Below the pieces are notes generated by a model. That model was not told the origin of the DNA. It searched no databases and saw nothing but the letters and a program-made list of their open reading frames with translations. This document shows, in pieces, positions 1 to 13,577 of a stretch of DNA of 64,000 nt (positions are counted from its first letter, which is position 1; the number at the start of each line of letters is the position of its first letter). This DNA is from Paramacrobiotus metropolitanus (lineage: Eukaryota; Tardigrada; Eutardigrada; Parachela; Macrobiotidae): positions 992,001-1,056,000 of the forward strand of contig NW_026570230.1 of assembly GCF_019649055.1 (NCBI RefSeq). The letters run 5' to 3'. Both the position numbers and the translations under genes were made by a program.

Positions 1-930
1 GTCGCCGGTTTTGGGTTTGGACGACGGCGACGGCTCACCGTCCACCTTCCGGGCCTGGTCTTTGTGCATCTGGCTGTCCTTCCGGGCCTTGTATTCTGCA
101 GCATGAAAACTGATAATGTCAATCGTCAATCAATGTACTGTTAAAGTATAATATAAGGTGTTGTCCGTAATTACGTACTTTCCGAAAACATTTCATTCGC
201 AAACCGACCGTGCAAGAGTTTATTATTAGCAATTCTGAACTAAACAGGTTCACAACTTGACAGACTATATTGCCAAATAAGTAAATGAAAATTTTCATCT
301 GAAGAAATTTCTTTGTTGATTAACATTAAACAGAATGGCAGACTATATTTTAAAATGACTTGTTATTTATCTGAAAAAAACTTTCTGTGTTGATTAACGT
401 TATTTTAGACATTGCCGTGTATTCTCAAAACACTGTCGCAAAATTATCTCACGTTGTTAGGAACTGGTATAGTTCTGATTTCCGTGCCATTGTACTACGA
501 AATCCGTTATCTCTGCACACTTGATGGGTACAAATTTACGAATACGAGAGAGAGTATTTACCATCATGAACGAAAACAAAAATCATGGACATGAAAAACT
601 GATATTTATTAAAAACGCAAAATACATAGTGAAATCATGCTGTACATAATAAAGTCTGAATAATATTTAATGTTACGATATCGTTTGTGGACTTAACTTA
701 CCCCTGTATTTGGCCTGAATTTTGGAGGCAGCCGCGTGCTTCTCCTGCTCATCGATTTCGTGTGCCATACCGGGGTGGAACATAAATGCCGGCTGTGCGA
801 CTATGGGTTCCTCTTCGGGTAGGACAATAATTTTGCCCACAATGTAATTTGAATGCGACACCCAAGAAAATAATTCCAGTCGAGCAATGGAGCCGCGCCG
901 AGTCGGCCAAAACAGATTGGCCAGTTCTGC
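1..930 (-). CDS. IQ-motif protein, two 3' exons, partial
   Basis: Two exons can be placed: 702-930 (acceptor TTGCAG, donor GGTAAG) and 95 down to the window edge (acceptor CTGCAG). They join in phase 1. The joined protein carries an IQ calmodulin-binding motif across the exon junction (KIQAKYRGEYKARK), followed by a charged tail rich in K, D, S and P. Before the motif is a stretch containing LFWPTRRGSIARLELFSWVS and VLPEEEPIVAQPAF. I do not recognise the family. The IQ motif suggests calmodulin or myosin-light-chain binding, as inference. No stop codon is seen before the edge, so the C-terminus lies outside. Upstream exons, if any, were not found in 931-2718. Confidence 0.55.
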
Positions 931-2718
931 CTGCAAATACAACATATCATACAATTTACAAAAATATCTTGGGCATATGCCTCCTGAAGTGGTACTGCAT
1001 AGTACACGAACGAGATTGAAAAAGATTTTTATAATGGTGACATTAATGTCATTATCGACGTTCCTGACCTGAGCATCCGTTTTTGAAAATTTTCAAACAA
1101 CGGCGAGTCCAAAAAAGTATCACAGAATGGCGTAGAATGTCCAGATCTCGTATGTACAAAACAATCCTCGAAAAAGCCGGTAATCAATCAGTAGTTATCC
1201 ACAATTTTGGGCTTAAAGAAGGGAGCAATAGTTTTTCAGCAAGAAGAATCCCAAAGTCGCCAGATTTGGTTATACAGAACGCTGCCGCATATCCGAGCCA
1301 CACACTACCACACCGTCGAACAAAAACCGCTCGGCTAACGTTACAGATGCAACATGTTCCTTTGGCGAAAATGTGTGTCCTCGGTGCAGTTCTCTTGCTA
1401 TCGTTGCACACTGTCGCAGCGTCTTCTCATTTCCGGCTGCCGAGATCTGCCGAATGACATACACGCCAGCGGTATAATATACACGATTTTACTGCAGAGT
1501 ACGGTAGTATGGAAGCTGCTGTTTTAAAAATATCTTTTCGATGGTTTTTTGCTCATGAGCAACGCCAGCAGTTTTCGCAGTGATGGCGCATGGGCTAATT
1601 GCCTACGTCAACTGCTTGGCACAGTTTAGCCCGCTGCCAGAGCTGCCCGGCATTTGCGTATCTGTATGTGACAGGGATTCATAGATTCATATTGCGAATG
1701 TTCAGCTGCCTGTTGAAATATGTATGTCTCATACAACATAAACGATCGGATTACTAACGTAATTTCACAAACGCCATGTTACTGGGTGACTTGGACAAAG
1801 CAAAAAACGCTGCCAGTCCTTATAAGCACGGAAAACATTTTCACATTTTTCGCACGTATGGAATGTGTATACTTAAAAAATTCTGTTAACGAATACCCAT
1901 TTGCAAGTACTTAGTTATCGGAAAAAGAAATCTGCCGATTCAGTTAAAACCTAGAAAATACTCCAAGCATAGACAAATTCGGCCAATTGTTTGCTATAAC
2001 AAAAAATTAAAATTTTTATGTTTGTTACATAGTTAACCGAAAAATCTGGTGTTTGACAGAAGGTCATACGGATGGTGCGAGCACTGGTAGGTTATTTTCC
2101 CATTTCCTCGTGGTAATGATTAATACCGGACTTCCGGTAACGTGTTGCATCACAAACATCTCATTACAAACCGCAGCAACCATCCGAGCATTCCCATCAT
2201 ATGACCGGCGACCGCATCAGTCGATTACTTGTTAATATAAATATGACTGTCGTAATAACGACTATAAACATCCATTGCCTTTTCGCGGTAGCCGACTAAT
2301 TGCCCATGCGCGCTGAGTGAACGATGTGGAACGACGGCATTCCCATCGTAAAGGTTTTCCTTGCCAAGACTGGCCCGCGCAGTGTCATCCAGTGCAATAA
2401 TTTTTTATTAATATTGCCGCGTACGAAGAGCCCGTGTTTATTTTCAAAATAAACGTAATTCGCCCCGATAAATAGGTGAGTTTATGCTAAAGCATGTAAA
2501 GGGAAATGCAAAAAGCACAACACACCACCCAGCTGCCAAAAGCCACAGATTCAAAAGAACTCAGATCTGTTATGCATTGATAAAAAATTAAAATAATACA
2601 AGAATATAATCCACAGCTAAAAATATGAAAACCATAATGAACCGCCAAGGGAACACCACAAGTCATACTCTATTTTTCAGAAAGCCAAAAAGCTGCTTGG
2701 TCCCATGCTGTCAGTGCA
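931..2718. other. spacer with no supported gene
   Basis: This stretch separates the IQ-motif exons from the 3' end of ced-6, both on the minus strand. It is AT-rich. An open frame at 1083-1457 on the plus strand has no recognisable domain or splice context. Upstream exons or the promoter of the IQ-motif gene may lie here, but I could not support any. Confidence 0.5.
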
Positions 2719-5700
2719 TCAGGCGTGACTAGTCGATCGGTTTTTGCTTAGCGGATCAAAAGCGTCCAAACTGAAATCATCCCGTCCCAGTGTCAACCCG
2801 CGACTGAACCCTTCCTGCAAAGAAAGCAAAACACAAATAAACTTACTGGCGCTTACACCACAAGGTGCCGACATTTTCACACGCAAGTAAAATGCAGCAT
2901 TCAAACGATTACAAAGTCGCAGACGTACCAAACAAAAAATAATCAAAGGCAAAACATAATAACCTAATGTTCGATGTGTGCCATAATATACCGAAAAAAT
3001 TATAAGGAACCACAGCGCGGTTAATATGCAATAATTAAGAAAGGAACGATTTTACTCTGCGCAAAGCAGCACTTCAAAATATTAAAGAAACAGAGATTCC
3101 GCACCTTCATTTCTGACATGCGTTTATCCATACGTCCAATGGCTTCGTCGTACAGTTTATCGGAACCGCCACTGGACGCGCTGTTGGTGGCAAACAGCTT
3201 TTGGAAGTCGCCAAACGGATCTTCTTCCGGTGAAATGGTCACCGCAAAGGGATCCAGTGTTATCAAATCACTCTTCCCATCACTATGACCGTTCGTGGCT
3301 TCAGTGCCGTTCAGGGGCCGCGGCGGTAGGGGAGGAGGAGGCGCTGCAAACAGAAATCACGTTTATATTTTTTTAAATAGGCACACTATTTCAAAGTTAA
3401 AATTTAAGCGAATATAGTGAATGTTTTGGATTTTTAGTTTCGTATGAATATGCGCAACCTCACGAAAGCGTATAAAATAATAAAATAATAATATTTGTTG
3501 AAAAACTGCTAAAAATCTTAAGTCTTACGCACAACAATTAAACTAAAAGTAAAAACCATAAAAATATTTTAAAAAATATAGTTTTCTTCGTAAACAAAGG
3601 GCGAATTTACTAGTATTTAAAAAATGCAACCGACTATTGTAAACGTTTCCACTAAAAAGCAAAAAAAAATGGTTATGTTATCGGCTATTAATCAGTTTAT
3701 TTTCCAGGCTAGACAGAAATTTTTTTAAATAGAACTCTGCAGATAATAAATGAGATCAATTTTTCGCAAGCGTTCTTTCACCTATTTCTACGCGATGCTG
3801 TTGTCTGACGGCCAACGTCGGGGCACTCGCATAGCTGGTATTCTGTCCGAATCCGCCGCGATTACATTGCGGATCGTTCGTTGAGTTTACGCCATTAGCC
3901 AGAAGAGAACCGCCGGTGCCGTTCATATAACCATTCACACTTGTTGAATGCACTAATGGCACTGTAGTTACTGTCGACTCGGATGCGTCGGAGAGCTTGA
4001 TAACGTCCACACCGTCTACCTGCAAGTAACAAAAACCGTTGTGGAACATTTTGTAGTTATTACAGAACTGATCCGGTGTCTGAATTCTCTGATTGACGCG
4101 CGTATGCAAGTAACACAACGAGCAAACAATCTAATTATGCGCATGCAAATTTGCTAAGTCCGCGCCGCATAAAGTACGATAATGTAATTTCTCGGTTTAT
4201 TGTACAAATACTGAAAGTTTACACCGTAATTTCAGAATTTTAAGAACTGCCATTATTGCTTATATGAGCCGAAAAAGCGTATTTCGAAGTAAATTAAAAT
4301 GGTTCCACAACGAACAAAACCTTATTAAAATTGCGTCAAATATCTGTTCAAATAAATAACAAATGCAACCGGTACGATGTCGATAGCCAAATCTTGAAAG
4401 AGCGGGAAAAAGAACGCGTGTATATGTATAACCCAATCCGATACTTATGCAATGGTCAGCAACCTGAATTGATGTTTATTCTACACCAAGCACTCGTCTT
4501 GAATTAACCCGCTTATATAATCTCAACAGCTTCTAGCAAGCACTTCAAATAGCTTCGCATTGTATCATCGCGTAGGCCGCCACCGGAAAAACAACGTGCA
4601 TAACAAGAGCGTAGTTTTGGTCATAAAAAACTGTAATATCGTATCTCAATTCTCAAGCAAGTAAAACAAAAAAATTTTTTCTTGCACAACCGTACGACGT
4701 ACTAAACATACAAACGTAAATTTGATAAATTTAACTGCGATAAAAGAAAAAGTTGAACAATCACAAAAATGCATGGTTTTGTTGAAAAAATTTCTAGAAA
4801 GCCCTGTCGTAAAATGTACTGGTTCGCAATTTAACGAAAATCAAACATTTAGTATTAACCTAAACTCAATAAGGAAGGGAAAACCACAAATTTCATAAAG
4901 GGGCTCTAATTACTGTACAAAATGTAAGCATGACCAATTATAAAATGACGGCTACTTACCATAATTGTATGTAGACCGGAAGGTTCCAGTTGAGCGATGC
5001 GCTGCTTGAGGTCCGCATTTTCACGTTCAAGTAGTCTGGCCTAAACACAGGAAATGACTAATGTGCCACAACCAGGACCGACAATACGGTTGCGTAGACT
5101 GTCAGTGTATATTTGTAACCTTGCACGTTGTGCATAATCCCTTGAGTGCCCATCAACTTACGCGTTTTTGTAAAATTAATATTTGTTTGCGCATTTCCAT
5201 TTCACGACCGGATGTCTCTAGGAAGCGTCGGTAAGCCAAGTCAAAGGCTTGTCCAATGGTCAATGTGATATTTTCCGCCTGAAAATTAGTCATCTTTGGT
5301 AAAACAACCAATCTAAGAATCCAGAATGCTCGCTGCGTCTTTAAATCGGTTGATCAAGAAGAACGATTTCAGGAAAATTTTTTCTAACAGTAACTTGGAT
5401 TCATTCAGCTGATTTTAAATTTACTGTATTCAGTCACTAACGTACCCCAGTATGCTGATAAGTAATAACTAAATAACTACTTATAAAGTTCGAGGCCAGT
5501 TACAATTTTGCATCACGAAAAATAACGATATGTCACATAATACGTTGTGTACAATATTTTTGTTGATCAGAAACGAGCCAATCGATCGTCCAATTCTATT
5601 TTAGCTGTCTCTTCTGTTTAACCTGTTTAGATACTGTACTTCGGTCTAAATCCTTAAGTTTTCATAAAAAATGGTCTCCGTTATAACCCACTGAATCTCG

Positions 5701-8372
5701 GTACCAGAATAATTGTGCATTCAGTTATACAGATAAACAATTTCGTGGTAAAATAAAGCCGTGAAGGTAAAATTTCGCAGCTTAAAAAACCCTTTCCCTT
5801 CTCAGGCAGAATTATTAAAATTTTCAGCATACATATAACAATTTAATGACAAACGGTATGAAAGAGAATGAGTAATCGCAACGATGTACTGTTTTGTTTC
5901 GCCACAGCATCTATTTGACCAAAGTATTACAGTTTCCCCCACCCGTCTAATTCAACCGGCCCGCCGGCGCTAAATAACGACAAGAGTTGGACCGGTAATA
6001 ATCGTTGGCAAACAGCCATTATTTGTGTTTTATGAGCTGTGTGTTTTGTTTTCTTTACAATAAACTCAGTTCGCCCTGTATGAAGTTATGAACTTACCAG
6101 TCTGTCACTAACGAAAACAAAACATCGGTGCTGAGTTTGCTCCGTGGATGGGTTCTCCTCCTTGGCGATGAAGCAAAAGAATCGCTTTTCCGCTTTATCA
6201 TCAGCGCAATATGATATCCGATACAGAGGGTACTGATATAATATTCTCTGCAATAGAAAAACAGAATACAAATTACCTATGCTGGATTGGCAGTCGAAGG
6301 GAAGATACTACAAAAAGTAATAATTCGATGCAACATAAAATACATAATACAAAATCGTTATCCGCAAAAAATTCTAAACAAAATTTTAAAAAATGCAAAT
6401 GCTAACTAGCAAAGCACAAAATGCTAATCTGGAAAGATTTGAAAAGTAAAAATCAAAAATTAATTATCCTAGATGCAAAGAAAGCAATACAAAAATTTGA
6501 GTCATATTATCCGAAAACTGATATAAAATTATAATGTATCTTCAGACTAAAAAATAAAAGCACTATACTCTAATTTACAGAAAACATTTATTCAATCAAC
6601 GTTTGCAGTCAAAAACTTTCACCGTACCGTAATATATGAAAATCGGCATCATTAATTTTCAGCGTCAACACACTACACAGTTTTTGATACGCAAAAAAAT
6701 CACAGCTGTACAAAAGCGATCAGAAATAATCCGCAAAGACGTGTCAAATCTTCTCAAACAACCGGAAGTGCGGGCGTACCACCGTGAGGCGCCACACCAT
6801 GACGACTGCTTCATGCCGACTGACCAGAACAAAAGTGATGAGCCAATTTTATTGATCTATTTTTTCGGTCATTTTGATTGTTCACCTTTGTTTTGGGCTC
6901 CTGTATGGCGACGCCGTCGATGGAAATGGTCAGCTCCATTTTGGGTATCTTGGATCCTTCTGACCGTTTCAAGTGTGAACTAAACTGCAAGCAAACGCAT
7001 AATAATTATACAACCAGCTCACAATGAGATTTATCATCCACATATTCGGCTATTCGGTTACAGAAAACAAAGCACCGGCAATGGCAACATGCGACGGCAA
7101 ACGCGGCAAATTAATCTTCTCGACCTCTGACTGGCATGCATGACAGGCAATATCACACCGGCCAACTGTTAAAAATTACTATTCAGTTATACCAGTTAAT
7201 GCCGGTCATTTTCTCCGACAATGATATTTTCATTCATATGGGCATCGCATTAATTCACCGTATAGTATTCATTCAGCCAGGTACAATAAGTGAAACATTC
7301 AAAGCCAAATCCTGCGATGGTTTATTTAGTTGGTTATCGTTTTACAGCTGTTTACATCAATGTTTTCATAACTTTAATTATTTTTTTACTTCATTATCGT
7401 GTAAGCGTGAAGAACGAGAGCAAAATTCCATTCAAAAACCTGAAGAGAATGTTCAACGATAAATAGCCAACTCACTCTCATTTTCTGAATTCCGGCTTTT
7501 ACTACTTCCAGTCCCTTGGCGGATTCCACTTCAGTGCACCCCAGGAACTGCAATACACATAAAGTTATTACATGTAAATAAAAGCCTTTTCAATTAACCA
7601 TAGATGCAATCGCTGAGCCGGCATTTGAGTTGTCAAATCCAAAACGTTAGCAAGAAGTGCACAGTCAAAGGAGTCACCGAGAAGTACGCAAATATGAACG
7701 CAATTTATTCGAACAACGTAAAGTTTCATAGCTTCAGGACAACAAAATTGTAATGATTCTCGTCTTTCGCTGCACAATCATTAATTTAACCAAAATCCGA
7801 CACGCCTTACTCCTATCAGCTCAATTTGATTAATGAATACTGTATGCAAAAATTAAAAGCGGTGGAACGCTGCCGGCATTTACTGTACAAGAATAAAATG
7901 TTTCCGAAAAACGAATGAATGACTCTTCTATAAAAAAATATAAGAACTGAAAAGGTATTATTGATACATAAACATAATACCCATACTCAAAACTGCAGGA
8001 ACTACAGTATAATTCACGGGAAATAAAAACTACATGAGAAATCCCTAACTTACCTTGACCAAATAAGCGACATGTGCGCCTTGCAATGCTCCTGGCGGAT
8101 GAATCCACGGACTTCCCGGCATATTTCCTAGCGAATATGGACAAAGGTCAGCCATGCGCGTCGTGTCAGCGACGCGACGCAATGTACAACGAGCAAAAAA
8201 TCACAGAAACATGTAATAATCAATCGATTAGGTCGTCCATACCGGATTTGTGCTGTTTGCTCGACCATCTGTTGAGTAGGGCATTACTCCGCATCATGGT
8301 ATCATCTGTAACAGCCACACCATCACCATCACTACTCTGTATCACATTTTCAAGCTCCACATTGGGCGCCAT
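2719..8372 (-). CDS. ced-6: engulfment adaptor CED-6/GULP1, PTB domain
   Basis: Ten exons, minus strand: 8243-8372 (ATG at 8372), 8054-8127, 7476-7547, 6886-6984, 6098-6247, 5162-5278, 4960-5040, 3782-4019, 3105-3343, 2719-2814 (TGA). All have GT/AG ends and consistent phases, giving about 431 residues; human GULP1 is about 300 and insect CED-6 longer. The PTB domain covers roughly residues 50-205 and includes [38 protein letters not shown] and [18 protein letters not shown], diagnostic of this family. A short leucine-zipper-like coil follows ([17 protein letters not shown]), then a proline-rich linker and the family-typical tail [22 protein letters not shown]. Family role: cytoplasmic adaptor binding NPxY tails of engulfment receptors (CED-1/Draper/LRP1) during clearance of dying cells. 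The first exon encodes a non-conserved N-terminus. Introns reach about 1 kb. Confidence 0.93.
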
Positions 8373-10498
8373 GATCCACCACAATCGCAAACGACGAAAA
8401 AACTTTAAACTGGAACGTTCAAGGAAAAATTCTCTAGTTCACATGCAACAAACGGATAGCGTATCCGTTCTCTCTGTGCGCAAGAAAACAGATAGCGTGT
8501 CTGTTTTCTCGCACACCAGTTGTGGCGGAAGAAACGAACTAGCGAACTACCAACTGATCGCGGTGTGGGCCAAAAGAAAAAGAAAAGCCTAATTATTAAA
8601 TCAGGCACTTGTGTGTTATGTGCCACAGCGGCCACTTTTCACTCGAACAGCAGCCGTCAAAGTGCCATTGGTTCAAGTTCTGTACGGATGCGGCACTCGA
8701 AAGATTATTCATCGATCAAGTACAGTACTCGTACCTCGCGGACCGGTAGGCTGTTTGATTAATGATTACCGTTTTCTTCTGGTGTTGTGATTTATCAGCG
8801 AGAAACCAAAACAATGATGGGTGGACAATTTCAATCCGATTCTCTGAGAATCAGACGAAAAACATTTTCCAGTAAGAATTCCCGAAGTTACTACAAAATA
8901 CACTAGGCGCAAGCACATTATAGGACAAACTAAATTTTTAGAACAAACGGTGATACCTACTCTCTACATTTTGGAAAAAGCTCAACCGATTTTCGTTAAC
9001 AAATTTTGAAAATTTCGTAACAAACACGTCTCACAAATTACACAACGGTAAAAATTTTATCACTTCAACCTTCAGCTTTTAAACGAACAATAAATATAAA
9101 ATTTTCAGGGCGAGTCAGCGATTCAAAATATTCATGCGGTTAATATTTTGATAGGGTTTAAAATCCAAATCTGTAATAATGCACTTGTTTTAACAGTAGT
9201 AAGTACTGGTAGCGTGCCGTAGCCATATGTTATTCGTAATAAAATTAGTAACTCAACGATGCACAGGTTTTGTAACAATGAGAAAGCTGACAAATAAGTA
9301 GAAAAGAAAAGCAGAAAGCGAAAATAAAATTTTATTAAACAATTTGCAGCACTTTTTACGGTCCTGCCTCTGCAGTTCAGTGATTTATCAGGAAGATTCC
9401 ACTTCAGCGACTTCAACAACTATCCTCGTAAGCGTAACCGTATTATGCATAAATCAGTGATAGATTAGAAGAAAACGTAACCGAGAACCAGTTTGACAAG
9501 GGCTTCCAAACAGGTGGTTGTCACTGAATATCGCCCAGTCTCAGTCTGGCTAAACAGCTCTACGACTGCTAAGCTGCTACGATTGCTTTCCTACCATGTT
9601 ATCGTGTTATTGTGATGTAACTCCGCCAGGGTAGGGAACTCGCAGATCTCCAAGCATTAAAAGAAAAATCTTCTTACCTGACATATGCGCTCGCGTGATG
9701 CCTATCCAAGAATAATCCATGGAATGCAATAATGCAATCCACCGAACCCTGATCTCCTGTCACTTCGTTATACTTCGAATCACGGGCAGATGAAGTATTC
9801 GTCACATCTTCAGAACATACAGACAATCCAAAGCAGAGATGCTATTTGGACATTTAAAACAGACGAGATCCTCCTAGCGTGGGACCTCTGACGATTTTAA
9901 AAGAGAATAACAAAGTCAGAGGAAAAGTATTTCTTCGATGGAACGGAATCTTTGAAAAGTCCGAGTTAGGAAAATTATTGAGAATTCTTGAAATTTTTGT
10001 TTGCGAGCAACAGACTATACCAACTATAGAGTATAGACTACGGGTAGCTAGACAGCATCAGAGTCGGAAGCACAACTCATAATCAACAAAGCTGCTAGCG
10101 TAGCGTGACGAAGCTGTCTACGTCGCTCTACGATTTAGCCGCCTCGCCGGATGCGTGCTGACCTGTGGGCTGCGACTGAACCAAGAAAAATTTTTTTATT
10201 CGTTCTGGCGTACCCTACCTAGTTGTGACTGTGAGCAAGTTTTATTAATTTGTGGGATTATGTGTTTGCTTTTCTGTTTATGAGATTGTAAATTGTTGTT
10301 TTGTTTCTTTTTGATTTTGATATTTACCGTTTATTGTGCAGCGTCTCGTTGCAGTTCGTATTTCGTGCCTCTGTTGATCTGTTGATAGCACGGACGTGAT
10401 ATCTCGCAGCAATTGCGTACAACTGTGTTTCCTTTATAACTGCAAACAATTACGTTAACTTCTTGGGTCAGAACTGAACTGTCAGGTGTACAAGCAAA
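8373..10498. other. divergent intergenic region, ced-6 / F-box gene
   Basis: This region lies between two divergently transcribed genes and should hold both promoters. I see no convincing TATA box. It includes a strong hairpin at 8475-8516 just upstream of the ced-6 start, and AT-rich sequence elsewhere. The last 300 bases before 10499 look like 5' UTR. No coding exon could be supported. Confidence 0.5.
8451..8516. repeat. two adjacent hairpins with loop GCG
   Basis: The first hairpin has stem AACGGATA (8451-8458), loop GCG and TATCCGTT (8462-8469). The second has inner stem GAAAACAGATA (8484-8494), loop GCG and TGTCTGTTTTC (8498-8508, one G-T pair), extended by TGTGCG and CGCACA outside. 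The two share the loop and the GATA..TNTC centre but differ in the stem, with compensating changes. They sit about 80-145 bases upstream of the ced-6 ATG. Confidence 0.75.
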
Positions 10499-12671
10499 AT
10501 GTTTACAAAAACATCTCAACTATGGAACGCCGTGGACGTGGTGGAGATTCCCGGAGTCGTACGCCGCGGCATTGTCGTGGACAAAAACGATTCGGGATTG
10601 CTGGTTGATTTCGGTGTAAAGAATGCCAGCCCTGAATTGGTCCCCTTCAGCGCAGCGTATCGGTGGTCGGAAAGGATGCTGGTTCCTCAGCCGTGGCGAA
10701 GATCGACAGCCACAAAGTTGGCGGAGGCAGAAGCGGAGAGTGCATGGGTGCTGGCCAAATTGTCGTCTGGTGAACCGTGGAGGTGGTACCATGGCAGATT
10801 GCTGTTAATCTCCACGAACGGATTTGTTGTTGCACAAGTACAGAGTGGCACCATGGTGGTGGATGTCTTTCCCTTCTCCCGCGTGCGGTTGTGTTGGCGT
10901 GATAAATATACGGTCGGGTACAATGATTTTCTTATAGAGAAATGTTCCGTTCCGATGGGTTCGTGCTGGATTCCGCTTTCCTTGCCCTCTGGAAAAAACG
11001 CTTTCCATTCACGCATCCCGTTACAGTTACCGGCAATTCTTTCCAGTTTTTGCAGCTTCGATATGATCGGAAGCATCGCGAAAACAGCATCGTAAGTACA
11101 CCGTATAATTTTAAGCGCACAAATCATTGTTAAATATATTTGTTAAATTAATTAGATACCATTAATCATTAAGTAATGAAACATTTGTTAGATTCTAATA
11201 TCTATATTATAATAATGACACTAGGGATAAAATACATGTATGTGATTCTATTACAGTATTACCTAATTTAATATTTGATGCTTTTAATTTGTGTAAACCT
11301 GCGCAGGTGAATTGTTATATGAGTGCTGGCTGATGTCGAATGAAAAGTAGTATGTACATTTAATATTTGTCAATTCTAATAAATTAAATAAATATTTTAA
11401 CTGGTTGTAATAAATCTTTGTTATTTGATCCTAAAAATTAGATATTTCTTTTACAGAAAAGGAATTTCTGTACAGGTATCCGCACTACGGTTGGGCGTTC
11501 CGGCTTCCGACCCATTAGCGGAGGATGAAATAATAGACTATGACTTTGGCTTTCAGCGAGCCGCTTGTAACAGGAACGTGCGTTTTCCAATGAGCGATCT
11601 AACTGTGGAAATCCTGACGGAGGTGTTCTCCTTGTTGCATGCAAAGCAGCAGGTTGCTGTACGTCGCACGTGCGCTCTTTGGAGTTCCCTCATCGCGTTA
11701 CCTCAGTGCTCCAGACTCGTCGTGATCAGTATATTGCGCTTTGTGAAGTTTGCCGAAAGCCCTTATGATCTCGCTGCCTGTATCTTTCACTCCCTCACAC
11801 CGGCAACAAAATATTGCGTTATAATGGGGCGTGCTGCGAACCGGCACAAAATCGACAGTGCCGTTAATATCCTGCTCGATATTGCCGACGTCAAGAATGT
11901 GAAATTGTCCACTCTGGTTTTCGCTCGCATGAAATACACATATGAAGATGCTAGCGGATACGGTGAGGCGATATTTGATCATAAGACGTTTGAGCTGAGA
12001 AAAGATTTGCAAAACTTGTGCGATCGGATAACCTTAAAAAAATTCGACATCCCGTGTCTGTTTGCGCGTCACGACGTGTGGTTGAATGGGCATAAAGTAT
12101 GTCATAATCTGAAAAATGTTTGGGGTGGTGTCCATGTCCAGCCTGGAGCGAATTTTGTGAACATTTTGGAAGAAGCTGCCGTTGATTTTAAGAGCGAAAA
12201 GCATCGGGTTCTTGTGGAGGATTTGGCTGAATGGGTTGGCAAAAGCTACAGGAAAAATGATAAGGGGAAGTTGGGCGTTTCACAGTATTTTCGCAGACAC
12301 CTAAAGCGCGTAAGTCTGAGGTTTACAATTTCGATACGTACGCTGAAATTAAAACTATTGATATTCGTACCTAGTGGTGCTGGAGAGTACTTTCCAGTGT
12401 CTGCCATTGAAAAATGTACGATAATTAGGTGCGCTTTTTTTAAAAGGTATTTCGAATGTGGCAGAAGGATGACGCTCGTTTTGGTGCGGCAACTTCGGGA
12501 ATCAAAATTCTGGCGGCGAACCTGGGCGACAAAGCCAATCTGTTAACCCTGCGCAATTGCACCATCACGGCGCTTCTATGTTTACAAAACAAATGGCAGC
12601 AGGAGAATGGCAGCAGCGAACGTGATAATGTGGAGATTGTTGATGAGCATGACTTTATGGTTGTTGATTAA
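10499..12671 (+). CDS. F-box protein with an unrecognised N-terminal domain
   Basis: Three exons: 10499-11091, 11457-12309, 12447-12671, with GT/AG introns (the first GTAAGT...TTTTACAG) and agreeing phases, about 556 residues. Near residues 245-290 is an F-box (LTVEILTEVFSLLHAKQQ, then VRRTCALWSSLI). F-boxes bind Skp1 in SCF ubiquitin ligases, so a substrate-adaptor role is inferred. The first 120 residues (WNAVDVVEIPGVVRRGIVVDK and a later WRWYHGRLLLIS) look like a compact beta-rich module that I do not recognise. No leucine-rich or WD repeats are evident after the F-box. The start is the first ATG after a stop-containing 5' region. The gene ends in an acidic tail (VDEHDFMVVD). Confidence 0.8.
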
Positions 12672-13577
12672 CAGAAGGCAGTTGTATACCGGCACTAAGC
12701 AGTAAGCAGTGGTTGGCGATGGTAAGCGATATCTGATATCTGCTTGATTTATTCAGCTGCTTGGAACAGGTTGTAAGGTTTTAATGGAATTTTGTATCGT
12801 TGTTGTATAAAAACTTTAATATTTTATCGGTGTCTTTATTGAAATGATCATTTTGTCAGCAGTTTCAGTACCTAATAACAGTTGAAAATGTCACTACGAT
12901 CCAGTGTTTCGTTTGCATTTTCGCTATGAGAACACATACGTAGGATGCTGTTTCAGTGTCAGATAAACAATCACGTACTAGTACTGTAATTTGTTTGGGG
13001 GATCTGCTTCTGGAGGGAAGCTCAAAATTTGCTTTCGATATTGACCGAGTATTATGTGGTAGGTGTTGCGATAACCCCAAACGGGCTACACTAATGAGAA
13101 GGCAAAAAAACTGTATGGATTTGTGGCCGTTGGTTGCGGCGGGTTTGGTAGGTGTTTCAATTGTTTCAACAATTAATTAGGTAGTGTTATCGTAAAGTCA
13201 CCGTAAAGCACAGTGCGGGTTTAATACTGACAATATTAAAATACAATACAATACGAGTACTGTACATACAGGAAACTTCTGTAAACACAAGTAAATAATT
13301 TGTACAATCAGTTGTTTGGTATCGTGAGCCGGTACGCGGGATGATCGAATTTTCGTTTAATCCAGCGAAAGCATTGTTTTCTTAATCATTCGGCTGATTA
13401 TGTTCACCCACTTCATTGCTTGTCTTATCTAGCATATGTCCTTGATTGCATTTGGCCTTGATTACACTTCGTCGTGATAATCCGTATAAAATTACCAAAT
13501 CATTCTGGTTCCTTGCAGTGTTCCTGCATTCCGTGGCCGGTATCCCTACGTTGAAATTTGAATTTATCTCATCCACC
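12672..13577. other. intergenic spacer, no gene seen
   Basis: AT-rich sequence between the F-box gene and the ceramidase gene, both on the plus strand. It should contain the F-box 3' UTR and the ceramidase promoter. A small open frame at 12956-13180 has no family features. Confidence 0.5.

Noticed and set aside
1083-1457. 124-codon open frame on the plus strand
   Set aside because: No domain, no splice context, and basic low-information composition between unrelated features.
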